Below, piece after piece: positions 34,166-44,736 of a stretch of DNA of 64,000 nt (position 1 is its first letter; every line of letters starts with the position of its first letter). Made by a program: the position numbers and the translations under genes. The notes below the pieces were generated by a model. That model worked only from the letters and a program-made list of their open reading frames with translations. It did no database searches and was not told the DNA's origin. Source of the stretch: Annona cherimola (lineage: Eukaryota > Streptophyta > Magnoliopsida > Magnoliales > Annonaceae); contig CM059975.1 of the NCBI GenBank assembly GCA_030490835.1, forward strand, positions 3,809,579 to 3,873,578, in the 5' to 3' direction.

Positions 34166-37100
34166 AAATCTCAGAAGATCGTGGAGTTGATGAGGAGCTG
34201 CGCGGCAACATAGAAAGACATGAAAACAAAGACGCAGCTTTGGACTACGAGATCGTCAATTTGGGAACCCCGGAACTACCAAAATGTCTTCGTATTGGAA
34301 AGAACTTATCCACCGAAGAAAGAAACCAAATGCTCGCTTTTCTCAAGCCTCGGCTAGTCAACTTCGCCTTTTCCTACGAAGACATGCCCGGACTTGACGA
34401 AAATCTCATTACTCATCAACTCCCAATAAAGGCCGGTGTCAAGCCGGTAAAGCAAAAATTAAGGAGGCTTAAACCGGAATGGATACCCAAGATAAGGGAT
34501 GAAGTGATCAAGCAATACAATGCCGGATTCTTGGTAGTATCTCACTACCCGCAATGGCTAGCTAATGTTGTTCCCGTGCCTAAGAAGGATGGAAAGGTCC
34601 GAGTGTGCATTGACTATAGAGATCTCAACAAGGCTAGCCCGAAAGATGACTTCCCACTACCTCACATCGATACTCTAATCGACAACACGGCGGGCCATAC
34701 ATGGTTCTCCTTCATGGATGGGTTCTCCGGGTATAATCAAGTCAAAATCGCCGAAGAAGATAGAGAAAAGACATCCTTCATCACTCCTTGGGGGACATTT
34801 TGCTACAAGGTGATGCCATTCGGTTTGAAAAATGCCGGAGCTACATATCAACGTACCATGACGGCCATCTTCCATGACATGATGGGCAAAGAAATAGAGG
34901 TCTATGTGGACGACATGATAGTCCGGTCTTGCACTTTTGGAGAGCATCTAAGAGACTTGAAAAAACTATTCAACCGGATGGAGAAATTTCAACTAAGGCT
35001 CAACCCGCAAAAATGTGTCTTTGGAGCTCAAAAGGGGCGCTTGCTCGGATTCATCGTTAGTGGAAAAGGAATTGAGGTGGACCCAGCAAAAGTCAAGGCA
35101 ATACTAAGCATGCCGCCTCCTGCAACTGAAAAAGAAATAAGGGGCTTCTTGGGCAAACTTCAATACATTAGCCGGTTCATAGCCCGACTAGCATGCACTT
35201 GTGAACCGATCTTCAAATTGCTAAGAAAAGACTCTCCCAAAGAATGGAATGAAGATTGCCAAATCGCCTTTGATAAAATCAAAGCCTACTTGGTTAACCC
35301 TCCCATCTTGGTGCCACCTAGAGCGGAAGGTCCCTTGCTGCTGTATCTCTCAGTCACTCCAACGGCATTGGGGGCGGTGCTAGGACAACCGGATGATTCG
35401 GGACGGAAGGAACAAGCCATATATTACTTGAGCAGAAAATATACCCCTACGGAAGTCAGATATCCGGAGATTGAAAAGGCATGCTTGTCTCTTGTATGGG
35501 CCGTGCAAAAGTTAAGGCAATACATCATGTCCCGAACCATACTGCTCATCTCAAAAATGGATCCGTTAAAGTATCTTTGTCAAAAGACCGTATTGACGGG
35601 AAAGCTAGCGCGGTGGCAATTGCTCCTCACGGAGTTTGACATAGTGTATGTCACAAGAAAAGATGTCAAGGGACAAGTGGTAGCGGATTACTTAGCCGCA
35701 CAGGCGCTCCCGGACTACCAACCGCTACAAGAAGACTTTCCGGATGAAGAAATACTACTTGTGGAGCAAGATGAAGAAAATGATGCTTGGACCTTGTACT
35801 TTGACGGCGCGTGGAATGCTTCGGGTAACGGAATAGGCGTTGTCCTTTGCTCCCCCAACCAAGCCCCAATCATGATATCAAGAAGGTTGATTTTTCCGTG
35901 CACAAACAATATCGCCGAATATGAAGCTTGCATAGCCGGAGTACGGGAAGTCTACAAGCTGGGGGCAAGAAAACTTCAAATCTATGGAGATTCACAGTTG
36001 GTAATCAACCAAGCAAATGGAGAATGGGAAACCCGAGATGAAAAGCTAAAGCCTTACCACACGGCATTAACTCACTTGGTTTACTCATTCGAAGAAGTCA
36101 CTTTCACCTATGCGCCACGGGCTCAAAACCAATGGGCGGATGCACTAGCAACCTTGGCATCCATGGTTGAAATACCATACGGGAAGGGAACTCAAGAAAT
36201 CACGGTGCAAACATCTCAACAACCCGCATATTGCTTGCAAGTGACGGCCGAAGCTGAAGAAACTCAAGAGGAAGAAAAGCCGTGGTATCATGACATAAGG
36301 CAGTTCTTGGAGCACCAAGCATTCGATGATCATATCACGCTTGCGGAAAGAAGAACCATCAAGAGACTAGCCTCTAGCTACATAATACAGGGGGCAACAT
36401 TGTATAAGAGATCTCACAACCAAATGCTACTACGGTGTGTGGACCGGCTAGAAGCAAAGGAAGTCATGACCCAAATCCATGATGGGGACTGCGGAGCACA
36501 TATGAATGGGATCATGCTGGCAAAAAAGATAATGCGCCAAGGATACTATTGGATCTCAATGGAAAAAGATTGCTCGGAGTATGTGAGGAGATGCTTCAAA
36601 TGCCAAGAGCACGGGAACTTGATACACTCACCCGCAACGGACTTGCATTACTTATCTACCCCATGGCCTTTCTCAACTTGGGGAATAGACATAATCGGCA
36701 AGATAACTCCTAAGTCCATTGGCGGGCATGAATATATATTGGTGGCAATAGAATATTTCACTAAATGGGTTGAAGCAACGTCCTTCCCAACTATCAATGC
36801 GGCACAAGTCATACGCTTCATCAAAGGGAACATCTTATCAAGGTTCGGGCTTCCGCAAGCAATCATAAGTGACAACGGAACGGTCTTCGTCAGTAAGAAA
36901 GTTCAAGACTTCCTAGCTCAATACAAAATACAACACCACAGATCAAGTCCCTACCGTCCTCAAGCCAATGGGGCCGTAGAAGCTGCAAACAAGACCTTAA
37001 TCAAGATCCTTGGCAAAATGGTGGAAAACTGCCGAGATTGGGCGGAAAAGTTGCCATACGCCTTGTGGGCATACCGAACTTCTATCCGGAGAGCCACGGG

Positions 37101-37533
37101 GTTCTCACCCTATGCCTTGACTTACGGCATGGAAGCGGTCCTACCCATTGAGGTGGAAGTCCCAACTTGGAGGATATTGAAGGAGAGCGAATTAGAAATG
37201 GAAGAATGGATGCAAACACGTCAATCCCAACTGGATTTGCTTGATGAAAAGAGAATTCAAGCTCTTCACCACACCCAAGCATATCAACGGCGAATGGCAC
37301 GGGCCTATAACCGATCGGTAAAAGCTAAGAACTTCCAAGAAGGTGACCTCGTTATGAAAAGGATCCTACTTGTTCATCCTTCAGATAAAAGAGGCAAATT
37401 TAGGCCTAATTGGGAAGGTCCGTGGATTATAGCCAAAGTTTTATCAAACGGAGCGTTAGCCATCTCAAAACCCGAAGACAACGGAAAGGCCGAAATCATA
37501 AGTTCGGACCACGTCAAGAAGTTCTATGCATAA
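33997..37533 (+). CDS. retrotransposon Pol (RT, RNase H, second RNase H, integrase)
   Basis: Open in one frame from the A9 tract to TAA 37531-37533; the first ATG is at 34081, giving 1,150 residues. Reverse transcriptase: VCIDYRDLNKASPKDDFPLP, then the catalytic YVDD at 34903-34914. RNase H follows (KYTPTEVRYPEIEKAC region). A second RNase H-like domain starts near 35788 (YFDGAWNASGNGIGVVL), typical of Tat elements. Integrase has an HHCC zinc site (CFKC at 36592-36603), a DDE core (WGIDIIGKI, ISDNGTVF, and a Glu in NGAVEAANK) and a C-terminal GPWIIAKVL segment. There are no internal stops. It overlaps the gag-pro ORF by 85 bases or more and lies -1 to it, so expression needs frameshifting or the frame has been broken. 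Confidence 0.93.
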   Translation, partial: KKNAITQIQAKNWYAIPTCSRPGSSSHIMHPVPIQKKKKQTEPDMWASIRWSHELLEISEDRGVDEELRGNIERHENKDAALDYEIVNLGTPELPKCLRIGKNLSTEERNQMLAFLKPRLVNFAFSYEDMPGLDENLITHQLPIKAGVKPVKQKLRRLKPEWIPKIRDEVIKQYNAGFLVVSHYPQWLANVVPVPKKDGKVRVCIDYRDLNKASPKDDFPLPHIDTLIDNTAGHTWFSFMDGFSGYNQVKIAEEDREKTSFITPWGTFCYKVMPFGLKNAGATYQRTMTAIFHDMMGKEIEVYVDDMIVRSCTFGEHLRDLKKLFNRMEKFQLRLNPQKCVFGAQKGRLLGFIVSGKGIEVDPAKVKAILSMPPPATEKEIRGFLGKLQYISRFIARLACTCEPIFKLLRKDSPKEWNEDCQIAFDKIKAYLVNPPILVPPRAEGPLLLYLSVTPTALGAVLGQPDDSGRKEQAIYYLSRKYTPTEVRYPEIEKACLSLVWAVQKLRQYIMSRTILLISKMDPLKYLCQKTVLTGKLARWQLLLTEFDIVYVTRKDVKGQVVADYLAAQALPDYQPLQEDFPDEEILLVEQDEENDAWTLYFDGAWNASGNGIGVVLCSPNQAPIMISRRLIFPCTNNIAEYEACIAGVREVYKLGARKLQIYGDSQLVINQANGEWETRDEKLKPYHTALTHLVYSFEEVTFTYAPRAQNQWADALATLASMVEIPYGKGTQEITVQTSQQPAYCLQVTAEAEETQEEEKPWYHDIRQFLEHQAFDDHITLAERRTIKRLASSYIIQGATLYKRSHNQMLLRCVDRLEAKEVMTQIHDGDCGAHMNGIMLAKKIMRQGYYWISMEKDCSEYVRRCFKCQEHGNLIHSPATDLHYLSTPWPFSTWGIDIIGKITPKSIGGHEYILVAIEYFTKWVEATSFPTINAAQVIRFIKGNILSRFGLPQAIISDNGTVFVSKKVQDFLAQYKIQHHRSSPYRPQANGAVEAANKTLIKILGKMVENCRDWAEKLPYALWAYRTSIRRATGFSPYALTYGMEAVLPIEVEVPTWRILKESELEMEEWMQTRQSQLDLLDEKRIQALHHTQAYQRRMARAYNRSVKAKNFQEGDLVMKRILLVHPSDKRGKFRPNWEGPWIIAKVLSNGALAISKPEDNGKAEIISSDHVKKFYA

Positions 37534-38739
37534 AAGGGCTCACCATCGAAGTACGGATATGACAGCAAAGCATGAGGAACACCCAGAAACCGTCCCTCAA
37601 CATCTCTCGTGAAATTGAAGGCAAAACACAAGTGCAGAACTGCTGCTGCTGGAAACAGGCCGATAGACCTAAAAAGTTTTTAGGTCTATATATATAAAAA
37701 ATTTTACAGCACCCTTATGCAGAATTTTCAATGGCCAACGGCCTACAATGGATCAAGGCATTACAAGGGACGTCAAGAAGAAGAAGTTTACAAGATTCAT
37801 GCCCTGCAAAAGCAACAGATCATGCAGACACATCCTCCAAAAATGAGCCGGTATTCACACGGCTTTACATCCAAAAATGGGGCATACAAGCATTCAGATT
37901 CACAAAAAAGCAATTTGGCCAAAAGAGGAAAAAATGAAGAAAAGTCTTCAAGGCGTCCCACTGACAGCCCTAGCCCGAGCAAGAGCGTCACCGCCCGAAG
38001 CCTTGTGGCGATCGGCCGAAGAGGAGAACCCATCGGCGGCCGAAACTCTAGCCGTTGAAGATGAAGTCTTCTTGTCTTCTCATGCTACATCATCCGGAAT
38101 TTTGACAGGCATGTTCGCCAATCCACCCGGCTCATTGGATTTGAGCCATACTGCTTTATCTCAGAGCGCAAGCCATACGCCTTTCTAGAAGACATCTTGA
38201 CAACTGCAACATAAAAGGCGATGGATCAACACAAGGCAACAAGCAACAAGATAAACATCATGCCCCGAGCAAAATCATATCAGGTCAGTTTATACCACCT
38301 TTTCAAGCTTGTAAAAAAATAAAAACAAAAAAACAAAAAAACACAAAAACACAAAAACACAAAAACAAAAACAAAAACAAAAAGAAAACAATCAAAAAAA
38401 TCAAAAAAACCAAAAAAAGAAAAAAGAGAGGTTATGATAGAGGTCGCAACCACCCAAGCAATATCGAAAGGCTATCACACAACCAAAAGAGGTAGCTACC
38501 CCGGGCAAACATAAGCAACATAAAGTAAAGGAAGATCAACACATGCAAAGGAGAAGACACCATGGCAGCCACACCAAGAGACAAGTGTTTCAAATCGAAA
38601 GATAGAAAGGCCAGCAGTAACACATAAAAGGGCACCCACACATACGACCAAAGCCGTGGCGTACACAAGGATATCTTTTATTCCAGCAATAGGCCCACCA
38701 TAAGGGATAAATTTCAGCAAGATAAGGAGGGTCACCTTC

Positions 38740-38771
<32 letters not shown>

Positions 38772-40026
38772 AGAGCAGCTTACCCAACGACGGCCTGAAG
38801 CAGAACAGCCGACCGGCAATGGACTCCAATCAGGCGTGCTTAACAGCAGCAGCGGCGAGGGCGGCCGGAAGCGGAAAAGTCAAGCAACCAGTGCTCGCCG
38901 GAGAAGATGAATAGGAGGCGGCGGCGATCTTCGACGACACCAGCAGCAAGGCCAAACGGCCGGATGAAAGGAAGAAGCCGACGACAACCTCAACTGCCGC
39001 CGGAGAAGAAGGAAACGCCAAGGACGGCGACCCTAGCAGCTCTTCGACGGCAGCTGCAGCGGCGACGGCAGCAGCAGCGGAAACGGCCGTGCGATCCCGC
39101 GACAGTCGACGGCAGCGGTGACGGCAGCAGCAGCGGCGACGGCAGCAGCAGCGATGACGGCAGCAGCAGCGGCGACGGCAGCAGCAGCGGCAACGACGAT
39201 GACCGGACGAAAGCAGAGAAGCCGACTGAGCAACGGCGACAGCGGCGGCGCGCCACAACCAGGCAGCCTCGGCGGTAGGAGCAATGGCAGTCGCACAACG
39301 CAACAGCAGCAGCCAGCCACAGTAGCTGGGGGAGAAGAGCAACGGCGGTATCCGGAGCAATACCGGCGATGAAAAAGGGAGCGGCCGCAACCCGGCGGCA
39401 ATAAACAGCAACCCCGCCGTCGCCGAAACACAGGCTGCGGAGAGAAAAGAAGCTCCGAACGGCGGAGGTCTCGGCAGCAATGGCTGTTGTCGGAAACTAG
39501 GAAGAGGATGGTGAAAGCAGCAACGGCGGTTTCGGCGACAGCAGTGACCGTCAACGGCAGCACCAGCGACGAAACCGACGAACGAAGAAGAAGCCGAAAT
39601 CAACGGCGCCGATCAACGACAATGGAGGAGAAGTACTCCCCAACAGCAGCAGCAACGTCAACAACACCTCGCCGGCGAACGAAGAAGAGGAGAACCCATC
39701 GGCGGCTGCGGCGAAAAAATGAGAGAAGGAGCTGGCAGGAAGAGGGGCCCACGATGGAAACCCTAAGAGCCGAAAAAACTGCAAACGCCCCCCTCCTATT
39801 TCCGAAAATCACAAAATTGCCCCCATTCGAGGAAAAATGCAAGGAAGCCCGGCAGGACTTCCAATCTTTCAAAACAGGACCAACGGGAATTTTGCAAAAG
39901 GGCCGCCTTCGAGATACGCACTGCAAGATTACAGGAATTACAAAAAGGACCCAAAAGACTTGAAAAATCACTCAAGGACAACGGGGTGTCGGTTACTTTG
40001 CCATTCACCGTCAAGACGCCTCTGGC
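37534..40026 (+). other. noncoding 3' region of the retrotransposon
   Basis: About 2.5 kb between pol and the polypurine tract, as is common in Tat elements. It holds a copy of CCTAAAAAGTTTTTAGGT (37668-37685), an A/C-rich low-complexity tract with CAAAAA units (about 38313-38425), a run of about 28 A (38741-38768), and a GC-rich CGGCAGCAG segment (about 38830-39750). Long open frames on both strands in the last segment (for example 38830-39603 minus, 257 codons) follow from triplet repetition. Some Tat elements carry antisense ORFs in this place, so coding is not excluded. Confidence 0.6.
39118..39189. repeat. 18-bp tandem repeat, four units
   Basis: Four adjacent units of the form GNGACGGCAGCAGCAGCG. 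The plus strand reads as repeated DGSSSG, the minus strand as Cys/Arg-rich. It is flanked by further CAG/CGG triplets. Confidence 0.8.
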
Positions 40027-40039
40027 AAAGGGGGGCAGC
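40027..40039 (+). other. polypurine tract
   Basis: AAAGGGGGGCAGC ends immediately before the 3' LTR. It is the expected plus-strand primer site of the retrotransposon. Confidence 0.8.
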
Positions 40040-41218
40040 TGTTGACACCCCACCCTTGAGGCCCAAAGACGGATAATTGGACGCAAGATTCAAGCCCAAC
40101 CAAATTCGACGCAAAAGAAAATTCAAGACAACCAAGCGGGCCCTCCCGCGCTCAGCCCACGGGAGCGAAGCTCCATTAAGCCTCGAAGCAGGCTTTTCAA
40201 CAAACCAAATCCAGGCCCACAAAGAGCGAAGCTCCTACAGGCCACCTCAACGGGCTCCACAAAGCTGCCCACCAGACAAAACAAACGGGCTTAGCCAAGC
40301 TCTAGCCCACTAAAGCCTCGGAAGCAGGCTTCTCTACAATTTTGGGCCTCCACAACGGCCCACCCAAAAGCCATGGGCTAAGCCAAGCTCTAGCCCACAA
40401 AGACAAGCTTATGGACCAAGTCCAAAACCACTCAAGAGGCCCAAAGCCCATGATCCCAACTCAAGACCAAGTCCATGGACCAAGTCCATGATCCCACTTA
40501 AGCCCAAGCCCATGGACCAAGTCCATGACCTCAAGGGAGCCCAAAGCCCACTCCACCATCTATAAAAGAAGGAGCTCCCCTCTCATTCAAGCACACTTGA
40601 AGAGAGGCATCCCAAGGGGAGGACGGGAGTCTGCAGCAACGCCCCCGGCATCCCGGCTTCCATGCTCTACGCGCTCCACGCCTCTCTTCCCATTTCCCCC
40701 TTTCCATCTCTCCCGTTCTCTTAAACCCTTTTTTATTTTCCCCCTTTTACGCCGTGTAAACCGCCTCGGGTTGGCAGATTTCTCCATATTTGCTTCAACC
40801 CGTAGGCCGGAACCCATACTCTGTATTGCTAGTGCCTTATTTCTTTAAATAGGGGCCGATCTCCCTTTAAAGATCGGTGGCGACTCCATTTTTATTGTTT
40901 TCTAGTGTGCGTGTTTGAGCTAACGCCCCGGCAAGGTGGGTGCACGTGGGTCCGCAGATTCCAGCATAGTACACTGCCGTTATGCTGCCGGATTTGTGAC
41001 TTGACCCGTGTACGGAAGCCCCGTCTTAGCCGTCATGCCGCCAAAACCACGAGAAAATGCCTATATGCCCATTTTTCTAAAAAACGAGAGGCCTAACTCA
41101 TTTTACCCCATGTGAATGCAGGAAATCCAAGCCCACGTCGCTTTTCAACACGATCCACATCTCTAAGGCCCGGAAAACCCATTCCGAGCCCACCGTAGCG
41201 CTCCCGGCGGGTGCTACA
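40040..41218 (+). repeat. 3' LTR, 1,179 bp
   Basis: Matches the 5' LTR at a fixed offset of 10,715 bases with three transitions (40806 G, 41058 T, 41200 G) and no indels. It is followed directly by the AATAT target duplication. Confidence 0.95.
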
Positions 41219-41399
41219 AATATGTATCTGCTCTGCTAGTCGGAAACTTTTTTTTCTTTTTGGAAAATTGGATTACCCATAAATTCCTTTTTTTGGACCT
41301 CAGATCTACTCTCGCTTCTTGGGGTAAGAGATATTGATCTAGTAGAGCAAGATAAGCTAGGATGTGAGACTTGTTTTTAATTTATAAGGAGGGTAAGTT

Positions 41400-41704
41400 A
41401 GATGCTGGTTCAATGCACCTGGGTGTATTGAATCTATTTTTTTTAATAAAATTGTTAATTTAAGTGTATTTAATATGTGTATAATTTTTTATCATGTTTA
41501 GAGTTTTTAGATATTTTTTTTGAATTTTAAATTACAAAAAATGCTAATGATTTTAAAAAATCAAAAAAAAATCTAAATTTTTTCAAAAATGGTAAAAATT
41601 TATACACATATTAGATACACTTAAATTAATATTTTCATGAAAAAGTTTCAATTTTTTTTTTTAAAAAATAGATAAAGTACACCTGAGTGCATTGAATCAA
41701 CATC
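41400..41704. mobile_element. family A MITE, copy 6
   Basis: The left end GATGCTGGTTCAATGCACC is matched by an inverted right end ...GTGCATTGAATCAACATC; the centre has the degenerate family core. The flanks GGGTAAGTT (41391-41399) and GGGCAAGTC (41705-41713) agree at 7 of 9 positions, consistent with a decayed 9-bp target duplication. Confidence 0.75.
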
Positions 41705-42063
41705 GGGCAAGTCGACTATATCACTTGATTTTACCGAAATGGGCTATAAGTGCTACTAATAGGGTAGACCTTTGGTGTATATTTTTAATTTTTAATTGTG
41801 TGTGTATATATATATATCTATTTCAAGTTAAGTTCTCCACATGGTTTTTAATAAAATAAAGTATTATCAATAATATTTGTGTATTTCGAAAATAATTATT
41901 ATTAATTTTCATTTTAACATTTTTAATTATAATTTAAAATTTTACATCAACATTATTTTTTTGAAGGTAAATACATATTTATGAGGCCAAGTGACAAATG
42001 GAATTATAAAAAAGAAATATTTTACTAACACTTTATTATGATAATTGTGTTTTATTTTTAAAG

Positions 42064-42353
42064 AATGTTTGGGAAGTAATAAAATTTGTGAATAAAAAGT
42101 TTTTAATATAATGGTTTCTAAAATGAGATAAAATTGTATGATATAACAGGGTAGTGATAAGGAATAAAGAGAATAAAGTTAAAATAGATAAGTTAGTTGT
42201 ATAGATAGTTATGTAGAATTTATTGAAAAGTAGGATATTTTGTATAGAAAGATGTAAAGAAATAATTTAAAAATAAGGTAGTTGTTGCGAGTGAAAAGTT
42301 TGAGATTAAAAATTTTGGGTGAAAAGTTTTACTTTAAAACAAACACACCCTTA
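42064..42353. mobile_element. family B MITE, copy B1
   Basis: About 290 bp, from AATGTTTGGGAAGTAATAAAA to AAACAAACACACCC. It contains the family motifs GGGTAGTGATAAGGAATAAA, AAGTTAAAATAGATAAGTTA, AGTTGTATAG and GAGTGAAAAGTTT. The ends are weakly inverted (TTTGGG/CACACCC). No coding capacity. Confidence 0.65.
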
Positions 42354-42891
42354 CTAAAATTTATGGTAAATATGACTTTATATTGATATGCATATAGATA
42401 TAATTTTTTAAAATTGTCACATTTTGACTTGTTTTTTTAATCTAACCCAGAGTTTGCCAAAAGACCTATTAAAAAAAGGTAAGGTTGGATTGATCTTATC
42501 CCAACTTGGGATAAAAAGCAAGGTAAGGAATTTTAAACAGTAAGGTTAGGGTTAGATATACCCTAATGACATTGATTTTCACTCCACCTAATCTCAAAGT
42601 TTTTTTTAAAAAAATTGAATAGGTTGGGTTGCCTAGGTAATGAGTTGATCTTAAGTCTTAACTAGTATAAACCCATATTATTAGTTTATCTTTTTTAAAA
42701 ATTATTTATTTGTTTAAATTACTGCTTTTTGATGTAGCAATCATATTTTAACTCGAAGTTTATATATGAACCTTTTATCTTTGATACTCTTACATGCATT
42801 CATGTCAATTACTTAGTTATACAAGTGGTGATGTTAACTTATAAACTTGTAATTCTACTAAAAAATAACTACGAATTGAAAAAATAATTAG

Positions 42892-43180
42892 TGTATTTGG
42901 AAAATGATAAAATTTTTAGATGAAAGATTTTTAAAGTAAAAGTTTTTGAAATAAAAAAAAATAATATAATATAACAAGAGTAATGGTGAAGAACTAAAGA
43001 AAAAAAGTTAAAATAGATTGATTACTTATATGAGAAGTTGTAAAAATAATTGAAAAATATAATAGTTTTATACATCTTAATATGTGAAGTAATAATTAAA
43101 AAATAATATAGTTACAGTGAATGAAAAGTTTCAAATTAAAAAATTTAGTTTGAAAACTTTTATAAGTAGCCAAATATCTC
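42892..43180. mobile_element. family B MITE, copy B2
   Basis: An older copy of the same 290-bp unit: GTGTATTTGGAAAATGATAAA at the left, ATAACAAGAGTAATGGTGAAG and AAGTTAAAATAGATTGATTA inside, and TATAAGTAGCCAAATATCTC at the right. Confidence 0.55.
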
Positions 43181-44736
43181 TATAGATAATTTGGAGTTAT
43201 CCAATATCTTTTACTTTTCAGTCCACATAAGGCGGTTAGTTGTGCTGGGGTGGAAAAAAGTCACAAATTTTTTTAATGGGACCATTCAATCATACATTGT
43301 GGGCTGTCTGGGTCTCACGGTGGGCCATCGCGGAACTAATTATCTGCCCAATCCTGTCCGTCCTTTTTAAATTTTACACGCTTTCACCGATTGATAGGTC
43401 AAGGACCCAGGTTAGTGAAAAATTATGGGGGCTTGACATTGTCATAAAAAGGCCAGGGCCAGCCCATCACTCCAAAGTCCAAACCCCGCTTTGCCATTCC
43501 GTCACCCTCTGGCCTCAGCGTCCCCAAACAAGGCAAGTCACAAGTGGTAGTAATTTGTACTTTTCCCTCCCAACTTTGCTGAAATTATATTTTGACGAAT
43601 ATTTTTAAAAATTTTAATATACCCACAGTTCATGAAACTTATTTGCTTCGTACCATTGCCTTCTGACTTTTCGCAGATTGCATAAATATGTGGGTTGATA
43701 ATCGACCGCCAAGATTACACAACATAATTATCCTCGTGTTTATTTTACTATATTTTAATGTTATGTAATATAGGAGATCAATTACCAATTCACATTGGTT
43801 TAAATAAAATTTAATGGCGTTGGTTTAGAGTAAATAAGTTTTGTAGCACATTTTTATATCATAAATTTTTTTTCCAGACACTTGTAAAATTATAATTTCA
43901 GGCAAAATTGAGGGTAAAGTGCAAATGACCCCCAGTGGCCAGTAGTATAAATGTTCAAAACACCCCAACCATGTCAGAAGCTGTCGGAAATGGCATATCT
44001 CATACCAACCAACGGCTCTTGCAACCTTAAAAACTCCGCCGACTCCTTTAAGGAAGCATTAGGAATAAAAGATGCATTTTTTTCTTATAAAAAAAGGAGT
44101 AAAAGATGTATTCCTTAGTAAGCCATCATTTTAATTTAACATAGGAATCTGTCCCTTTCCTTCCAAAGCCAGTGCAATCCTGTTTTCTGTTTTTCCTCCT
44201 ACCCTGTTGAAAGTCCAAATCTCCAAGAAATGAATGTTGGCCAAGCTACTCAACTTCTATTTTATATCAGCAACATTTGTTGTTTCAGGGGGCAGAACAC
44301 GGATAATCCATTTATCCAACGTTGGATGGAAAAATTATTGCCTTATTCTAAGATTTAAAAGCAGAAGCATAGAGAAATACAGATGTCAACGTTAAATCTG
44401 ATCCACTATTAGACTTGCACATAAGGGAAAACCTAAGAACAAGATCGAACTGCATCATTTCAGCATCAAGTAAACCTGTTTAGATCCTTTACATGTATAA
44501 TCGAAGTTCTTTTGTCAACAGTCTAGTGAGATTTGCGGCCATATCTAAGGCTTTGTGTGTGATATCAGGGCCATCCACCAGGGGATCCAACCACAAGCCG
44601 CCCACCCACCTTCAGACCCCACACATGCAAATTACTTCTCATGCTTTCACATCCAAAACACAGGAATATAACACCCTGTTCAGATGAAAAGCAGGAAAAA
44701 AATAAATATGGAATAAATCAGTAACCCTTTTTAAAT

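Larger units (their letters stand above)
29320..41223 (+). mobile_element. complete Ty3/gypsy (Tat-type) LTR retrotransposon with target duplication
   Basis: The element at 29325-41218 (11,894 bp) is flanked by the perfect 5-bp target duplication AATAT (29320-29324 and 41219-41223). Order: 5' LTR, tRNA-Arg-type primer site, long leader with tandem repeats, gag-protease, RT, RNase H, second RNase H, integrase, 2.5-kb repeat-rich noncoding region, polypurine tract, 3' LTR. RT-RNaseH before integrase makes it Ty3/gypsy. The second RNase H-like domain and long 3' spacer point to the Tat (Ogre/Retand) lineage. Three transitions in 1,179 LTR bases indicate a very recent insertion. The gag stop suggests this copy is defective. 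Confidence 0.95.
41714..44736. other. AT-rich intergenic region with two family B elements
   Basis: No gene was recognised apart from the family B elements listed separately. A 122-codon plus-strand frame at 43240-43608 has no recognisable domain and looks accidental. The last few hundred bases should include the 3' UTR of the minus-strand gene at 44737. Confidence 0.35.

Noticed and set aside
38830..39603. 257-codon antisense ORF as a firm gene
   Set aside because: Cys/Arg/Ala-rich low-complexity product driven by triplet repeats; kept only as a finding because Tat elements can carry antisense ORFs.
43240..43608. 122-codon plus-strand ORF
   Set aside because: No domain, no codon bias and no flanking gene signals; it probably results from locally higher GC.
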